A model generated the notes under the pieces. The model did no database searches, was not told where the DNA came from, and saw nothing but the letters and a program-made list of their open reading frames with translations. Of a stretch of DNA of 64,000 bases, positions 60,458 to 64,000 are shown in pieces. The position numbers and the translations under genes were made by a program. Position 1 is the first letter of the stretch. Every line of letters starts with the position of its first letter. Source of the DNA: Pseudoalteromonas umbrosa (GTDB lineage: Bacteria; Pseudomonadota; Gammaproteobacteria; Enterobacterales; Alteromonadaceae); assembly GCF_030125375.1 (NCBI RefSeq), contig NZ_JASJUU010000004.1, forward strand, positions 310,001 to 374,000, read 5' to 3'.

Positions 60458-61426
60458 ATGAAAAAAATATCCGCTATTGCCTGCTCGTTACTATTAACGG
60501 GCTGTTTTTGGGGCTCTCACTTTGAAGCGCCAGCAAGCTCTCAAAAGCAACATGGCTCAGGGTTAGTGCAATCATCTGATCTCTCTCATGACGGTGCTTT
60601 GTCTATTATTGCAAGGCAAAATGAAGTTTGCCTATGGAGTAACCTCTCAGATAAAAAAGTATTTCCCTGTATCGCTGAGGGCAATATTGAGTTGTCAGGA
60701 ATAGCCGAAAACGCCAGTGTGTTTTATATATCCAACAGGCTGTCTGTCAGCCTATTTTCGACAAACTCTGGCAAGCCGTTAGGCGCATGGTCAAGTGGTG
60801 AAAATATTATTAGAGATATTGCGATATCTAATGACGGTGAAACTTTACTGTTAGGGTATAGAAGCGGAAAAACGGAAGTGATAAATGTCAGAACTAATAG
60901 CCGAGCGCTATACAAGTTACACGACTTAGATGTAAACACCGTGGCGCTTTCTGCTGATGGGCGCACAGCAATGACAGGCTCCAGTGACAAATTCGCTAAA
61001 CTGTGGGATGTACAAACAGGCAAAGAATTACAGTCTTATAAATTCTCTACCAGAGTCAACCATGTTTCTCTAAACGCTGACGCAACTAAGGCGTTTGTAC
61101 TGGACTCTGTGGATGCTCGTCAGTTTATTGATTTAAAAGCACATGAGTTAAGCTCGTCCTTATCTACATTTGGCAACTTCATAGAATTTAATCAGTCGGT
61201 ATTTATTAACAATGATCAGTGGTTACTCACCGCTTCTCCAAACCAAAAAGTGCAGATCTGGCGTGTTGCAGATGGGGATTTAATTGCAAAGTTTATGGCG
61301 AATAAAGTCGATGGTCGAAATCGAGCTTCAGTATTAAGCATCGCGGTGAATGAGTCTAAGCAAGTTATCATCAGTGAAACCAATGATGGCGTTGTGGAAA
61401 CTTGGCCAATAAACACGCTGCTTTAA
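60458..61426 (+). CDS. WD40-repeat lipoprotein
   Basis: A 322-residue predicted lipoprotein. The signal peptide ends in a lipobox LLTGC (Cys near residue 16). At least four beta-propeller-like repeats follow, the clearest being TVALSADGRTAMTGSSDKFAKLWDVQTGKEL; others are SDLSHDGALSIIARQNEVCLWS, IAISNDGETLLLGYRSGKTEVI and the final INNDQWLLTASPNQKVQIWRV. I chose the ATG at 60458 with AAGGA upstream, because it puts the lipobox in place; the long upstream frame is not coding. Function unknown; such proteins occur singly in Alteromonadales. Confidence 0.85.
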   Translation: MKKISAIACSLLLTGCFWGSHFEAPASSQKQHGSGLVQSSDLSHDGALSIIARQNEVCLWSNLSDKKVFPCIAEGNIELSGIAENASVFYISNRLSVSLFSTNSGKPLGAWSSGENIIRDIAISNDGETLLLGYRSGKTEVINVRTNSRALYKLHDLDVNTVALSADGRTAMTGSSDKFAKLWDVQTGKELQSYKFSTRVNHVSLNADATKAFVLDSVDARQFIDLKAHELSSSLSTFGNFIEFNQSVFINNDQWLLTASPNQKVQIWRVADGDLIAKFMANKVDGRNRASVLSIAVNESKQVIISETNDGVVETWPINTLL

Positions 61427-61437
61427 GTTCAAATACG

Positions 61438-61467
61438 GCAGTTACAACAGCATCGCATTGTAACTGC
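61438..61467 (+). terminator. Inverted repeat after WD40 lipoprotein gene
   Basis: GCAGTTACAA / TTGTAACTGC, ten perfect base pairs with a ten-base loop, 11 bases past the stop. Only a weak T-rich stretch follows. Confidence 0.55.
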
Positions 61468-61667
61468 TTCGATTTATTAGAGTTCTGTTCATACAAAACT
61501 ATGCGCTAACACAGCCTTCGTTATACTGAATTTTTTGGCTCAAAGTATCCCTTATTGCACATGGCATTATCTGGCTACTTGAGCTTCGTATAGGTTATGA
61601 GAGTGCAGTTTAATACAGGCACTTTCGACAATGCGATTGCTCAGCAAGACATGCTGAAAAGCCACCA

Positions 61668-63386
61668 TCACATAATCCTTATCTCTTCCCTCTGCAACTC
61701 ATCATCATTGGGCTTGCCATAATAGACGTTGGCGATAATCGACAAGGCATTGCTTTGCTCTTTTATATCGACCACTAAAAAGTTATTTTTACCTGCCATT
61801 TCAAATATGTTTTCTATCTCGATATGGGTTGAGCGATACATCTTTTTACTGCTATCGATGGCAACAGCTGCCATTTTTGGTGGTGGCTTGCGAGAGATGG
61901 CACTGGAGGTGATGTTCATCACTTTGGCTTTGGGGAAGGTCGAAGATGAGATCTTGAAGGCTGATGCGCAGTGCACATCACCGCTTAAAAAGGTGATGGG
62001 GACTTGATGGGCATGGGATAGCTCAAACACATGATCTAACATGATATTGCGCTCTTTGATGTTGGTGTCATTGCCCCATTCATCAATGGCATCGTCCATA
62101 GCACCAAAAATCTTTAACAGTAGGTCCATGTTATTCATCACCGCGTCATTCCAATGCACGACGGGGACGGCAGTGACAATAAAGATGGCTTTCACACCGC
62201 TGGCTGCCGTGTCGCTAAGCCACTGTGTAAAGCGTATTATTTGCTCAGGGCCCAATAAACGCGCGCCGTCTGCTTGATTTTCCACATCATGATGCGAGCG
62301 TGTATCAAGCACATAAACACCGATAGGACCTTTTATAAATCCGTAGTCCCATTGCTGCTGGTTATCTTCGATATCATAATGTCTGGTCGACACATTTGTA
62401 TCTGGATTATGCAAATGCTGATAATCCAAATAAGCTCTCTTGGCGGCTTGGTACGCCAAGCGCGCGATGGTCGCGTTTATATGGTCATCATCGTATCCCC
62501 AAAAGAGACTGAGTTTATCTATTCGCTGTGCTTTTGTGAGGGAGCCCCAGCCGTCCATGATTTCATGGTCGTCCCACATCATGTATTGAGGGTAAGTGCG
62601 ATATACCGATTGCTGCGAGCCGAAGTTCCAATAAATTCGATAATAGATGCGATAAAGCTTAGTTAAATAGTCTATAACGCCTTCTTTGTTGAGTGTGCCT
62701 TGTTCCGTATAGACGTCATATAACGCGTTTTTGTGGCGACTTAGCCAATCCCATAAATCTTCAATGTCAGTTTGAGCCGGTTTGCACTTTGATTGCGCTC
62801 TTTTGCCATGGGTATCACAGTAGACTTGATCGCCGCCGCCGATTACAAAGCGGGTGTTCCTTTCTGTAAGTGCTTCGCATAGATCTGGCCATAAGCCATC
62901 TGTAATCGACTTCTGTCCAAAGGGGTCGTGACAGCTATAAAACCCAAAACTAAAGTCACGCCAATTAGACCCTTGCTGATCCGTGTAGAAGGTGTGCTCG
63001 ATACGGTAGCCCTTTTCAATTTTTCTCGGCAGTGTCTGGTGTGTATCGCCATAGGCAAATAAAAAGTAATGATAGCAGGTGTCTGGACTTAGCTGTTCTA
63101 GTGTGACACAGGCACAATTGTCATATTTTTCTTCTGTATCAACTGGGTACTTTATGATGCCTGCAGCACTGAAGCAGGCATCATCAGGGTGAGAGCTAAA
63201 TTCGTTAAGGCGGGTTTTGATTGTGTCTATGTGGGCTGCTTCAACGAGTACGATACACCATTGTCCTGGCGTGAAGGTGCGTAGCCAAATTTTGGCTGTG
63301 GAGTCTGTGGTATGCCCAACAATACACATAGAGTTGAGCTTGGGTAGAGAGGACTCATATTGATTGGGGTCGGGTAATCTTGTCAT
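61668..63386 (-). CDS. PhoD-like metallophosphatase without signal peptide
   Basis: A 572-residue protein of the alkaline phosphatase D superfamily. An N-terminal beta-sandwich-like part (about 15-130, with TTDSTAKIWLRT) precedes the metallophosphatase core. Metal-site motifs are FGFYSCHDP, VIGGGDQVYCD, MWDDHEIMDGWGS, VYVLDTRSHHD and FLSGDVHCAS. No Tat (RR) or Sec signal is visible at the N-terminus, unlike classical PhoD, so it may act in the cytoplasm. AAGGAG precedes the ATG. No Pho box was seen upstream. The substrate is unknown. Confidence 0.85.
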   Translation of the reverse strand: MTRLPDPNQYESSLPKLNSMCIVGHTTDSTAKIWLRTFTPGQWCIVLVEAAHIDTIKTRLNEFSSHPDDACFSAAGIIKYPVDTEEKYDNCACVTLEQLSPDTCYHYFLFAYGDTHQTLPRKIEKGYRIEHTFYTDQQGSNWRDFSFGFYSCHDPFGQKSITDGLWPDLCEALTERNTRFVIGGGDQVYCDTHGKRAQSKCKPAQTDIEDLWDWLSRHKNALYDVYTEQGTLNKEGVIDYLTKLYRIYYRIYWNFGSQQSVYRTYPQYMMWDDHEIMDGWGSLTKAQRIDKLSLFWGYDDDHINATIARLAYQAAKRAYLDYQHLHNPDTNVSTRHYDIEDNQQQWDYGFIKGPIGVYVLDTRSHHDVENQADGARLLGPEQIIRFTQWLSDTAASGVKAIFIVTAVPVVHWNDAVMNNMDLLLKIFGAMDDAIDEWGNDTNIKERNIMLDHVFELSHAHQVPITFLSGDVHCASAFKISSSTFPKAKVMNITSSAISRKPPPKMAAVAIDSSKKMYRSTHIEIENIFEMAGKNNFLVVDIKEQSNALSIIANVYYGKPNDDELQREEIRIM

Positions 63387-63701
63387 GTCTACTCCTTGGG
63401 CGGCTGGATGAATTAAACATTATCCATGTGGACGGTATGGTTTAACGTCTGTGATAGTCAAAAGTATAGTGCGGTTTTCAACAGGTATTGGGGTTTCGCT
63501 AGTTAAGTAGTGCAGATTGGCTGCGCTTGGCACAGCGCATATACGAGCGCATAACTTGGCAGTAATAGGTAGTAATATCTTTTTGGTCAGGCTCAAGGAT
63601 ATAGTGGATGCATACCGATGTGATGGCATTGAGATGTGACTTAGAATAGGTGTACAGCTTTCTTAAGAAGCCAATAGGTAAGCAGTGTGGTTGCTGCCTG
63701 C
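63387..63701. other. Intergenic region upstream of PhoD-like gene
   Basis: About 315 bases without a convincing gene or recognisable promoter. It ends in the hairpin listed next. Confidence 0.4.
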
Positions 63702-63712
63702 CTATTTTTTTT
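63673..63712 (+). terminator. Hairpin at the end of the exbD-like gene, T run on the plus strand
   Basis: AATAGGTAAGCAG pairs with CTGCCTGCCTATT over 13 positions (one mismatch, one GU) around TGTGGTTG, then eight T follow on the plus strand. On the minus strand it begins at the exbD stop but lacks a T run. It may end exbD, or an unseen plus-strand transcript. Confidence 0.55.
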
Positions 63713-64000
63713 GTTCCTCTTGCTTTGCAAAACTGACTTTATCTATATTTAACTCGTTTAGCAGTGACATTAAACCATGCACATCCTGATATTGGGTTTT
63801 ACTGCCAACATTTAAATGCACACTTAAATCGCTCTGTTCGGCTTGTTCGGTTAAATAATGTCTCACTTGAGCTTGGTTACGCACTTGGCCATCTAGTAGC
63901 CATATACCCTTGTCATTAATTGAAAGGGTGAGCTGTGCAGATTGCATGGCTTGAGTTTGACCATTGCTGACATTGACATTAAGTGCTTTGGTGAGCAGAG
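63702..64000 (-). CDS. ExbD/TolR-family protein, C-terminal part (5' end outside window)
   Basis: The frame is open to the right edge, so only the last 98 codons are seen. They match the periplasmic domain of ExbD/TolR: a proline/valine-like start (LTKALNVNVSNG), the strand LTLSINDKGIWLLDGQ, then VHLNVGSKTQYQDVHGLMSLLNELNIDKVSF, which corresponds to the conserved 'aDk...y..v..vm..l...gi.kv.l' pattern. ExbD works with ExbB and TonB to energise outer-membrane transport. The transmembrane helix with its aspartate lies outside the window. TolR is the alternative. Confidence 0.75.
   Translation of the reverse strand, partial: LLTKALNVNVSNGQTQAMQSAQLTLSINDKGIWLLDGQVRNQAQVRHYLTEQAEQSDLSVHLNVGSKTQYQDVHGLMSLLNELNIDKVSFAKQEEQKK

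Noticed and set aside
1..64000. Prophage, integron, CRISPR or defence island
   Set aside because: I found no integrase, transposase, phage structural gene, cas gene, regularly spaced array with unique spacers, toxin-antitoxin pair or restriction gene. The only regularly spaced repeats are those at 14.4 kb, whose short spacers and inverted copies do not fit CRISPR.

Overview
The window looks like chromosomal DNA of a marine gammaproteobacterium of the Alteromonadales, most likely Pseudoalteromonas. This is inferred from gene content and order, not from a database search. The evidence is the E. coli-like but rearranged sfsA-dksA-gluQ-pcnB-folK-panB-panC and gpmI-envC-ctpA-yibQ runs, a pyridoxal-type aspartate decarboxylase, VC_2705-type sodium:solute symporter genes, a DcaP-type porin and a secreted S8 protease with two PPC domains. 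No tRNA, rRNA, CRISPR array, prophage, integrase or intact transposase was seen. Most of the DNA is ordinary core genome.

Layout. 1-872 is the 3' part of a PanP-like decarboxylase. 1.2-10.7 kb holds a diguanylate cyclase, a CrbS-like sodium-symporter/histidine-kinase hybrid, and divergently a small-subunit/symporter pair followed by a cNMP/CBS/DUF294 protein and a DnaQ-like exonuclease. 10.8-14.3 kb is epd-pgk-fba. 14.3-18.0 kb is a repeat-bearing intergenic region followed by phoB-phoR and a PstS-type phosphate-binding protein. 18.1-24.7 kb (minus strand) holds a small Cys-rich lipoprotein and the sfsA-to-panC run. 24.8-31.5 kb has pepB, a CBS protein and yibQ-ctpA-envC-gpmI. 31.7-34.0 kb is rhodanese-grxC-secB-gpsA. 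34.1-39.2 kb has a porin, acs, a CrbR-like regulator and purU. 39.3-43.1 kb is an accessory-looking group (Crp-like regulator, DMT exporter, arylamine N-acetyltransferase, NmrA-like reductase, MarR regulator). 43.1-49.5 kb has a BCCT transporter, a periplasmic binding protein, a rhodanese with a divergent LysR regulator, and gor. 49.7-59.8 kb has prlC, an orphan response regulator, rsmJ, a chemoreceptor, the S8 protease and a YhiN-type flavoprotein. 59.8-60.3 kb is a repeat mosaic. 60.4-64.0 kb has a WD40 lipoprotein, a PhoD-like phosphatase and the 3' part of an exbD-like gene.

How genes work together. The CrbS-like kinase (2.3-5.7 kb) and CrbR-like regulator (37.6 kb) would form the acetate-switch two-component system. 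The exact decamer ACTAAGGTCT lies upstream of both the symporter operon and acs, which suggests one regulon split over about 30 kb. PanP, PanB and PanC together would supply pantothenate. PhoB/PhoR controls pstS through a Pho box located inside the 3' end of phoR.

The most unusual signal is between fba and phoB. An 18-bp Dam-site-containing repeat occurs three times in direct orientation at an exact 31-bp period and about three times inverted, with 14 GATC sites in about 300 bp. A second dense GATC cluster lies inside phoR. Other noteworthy points are a likely AUU start codon for pcnB (as in E. coli), paired AACCTAGGTT operators, a lipoprotein with a symmetric twin CX3C pattern, and the repeat mosaic near 60 kb.
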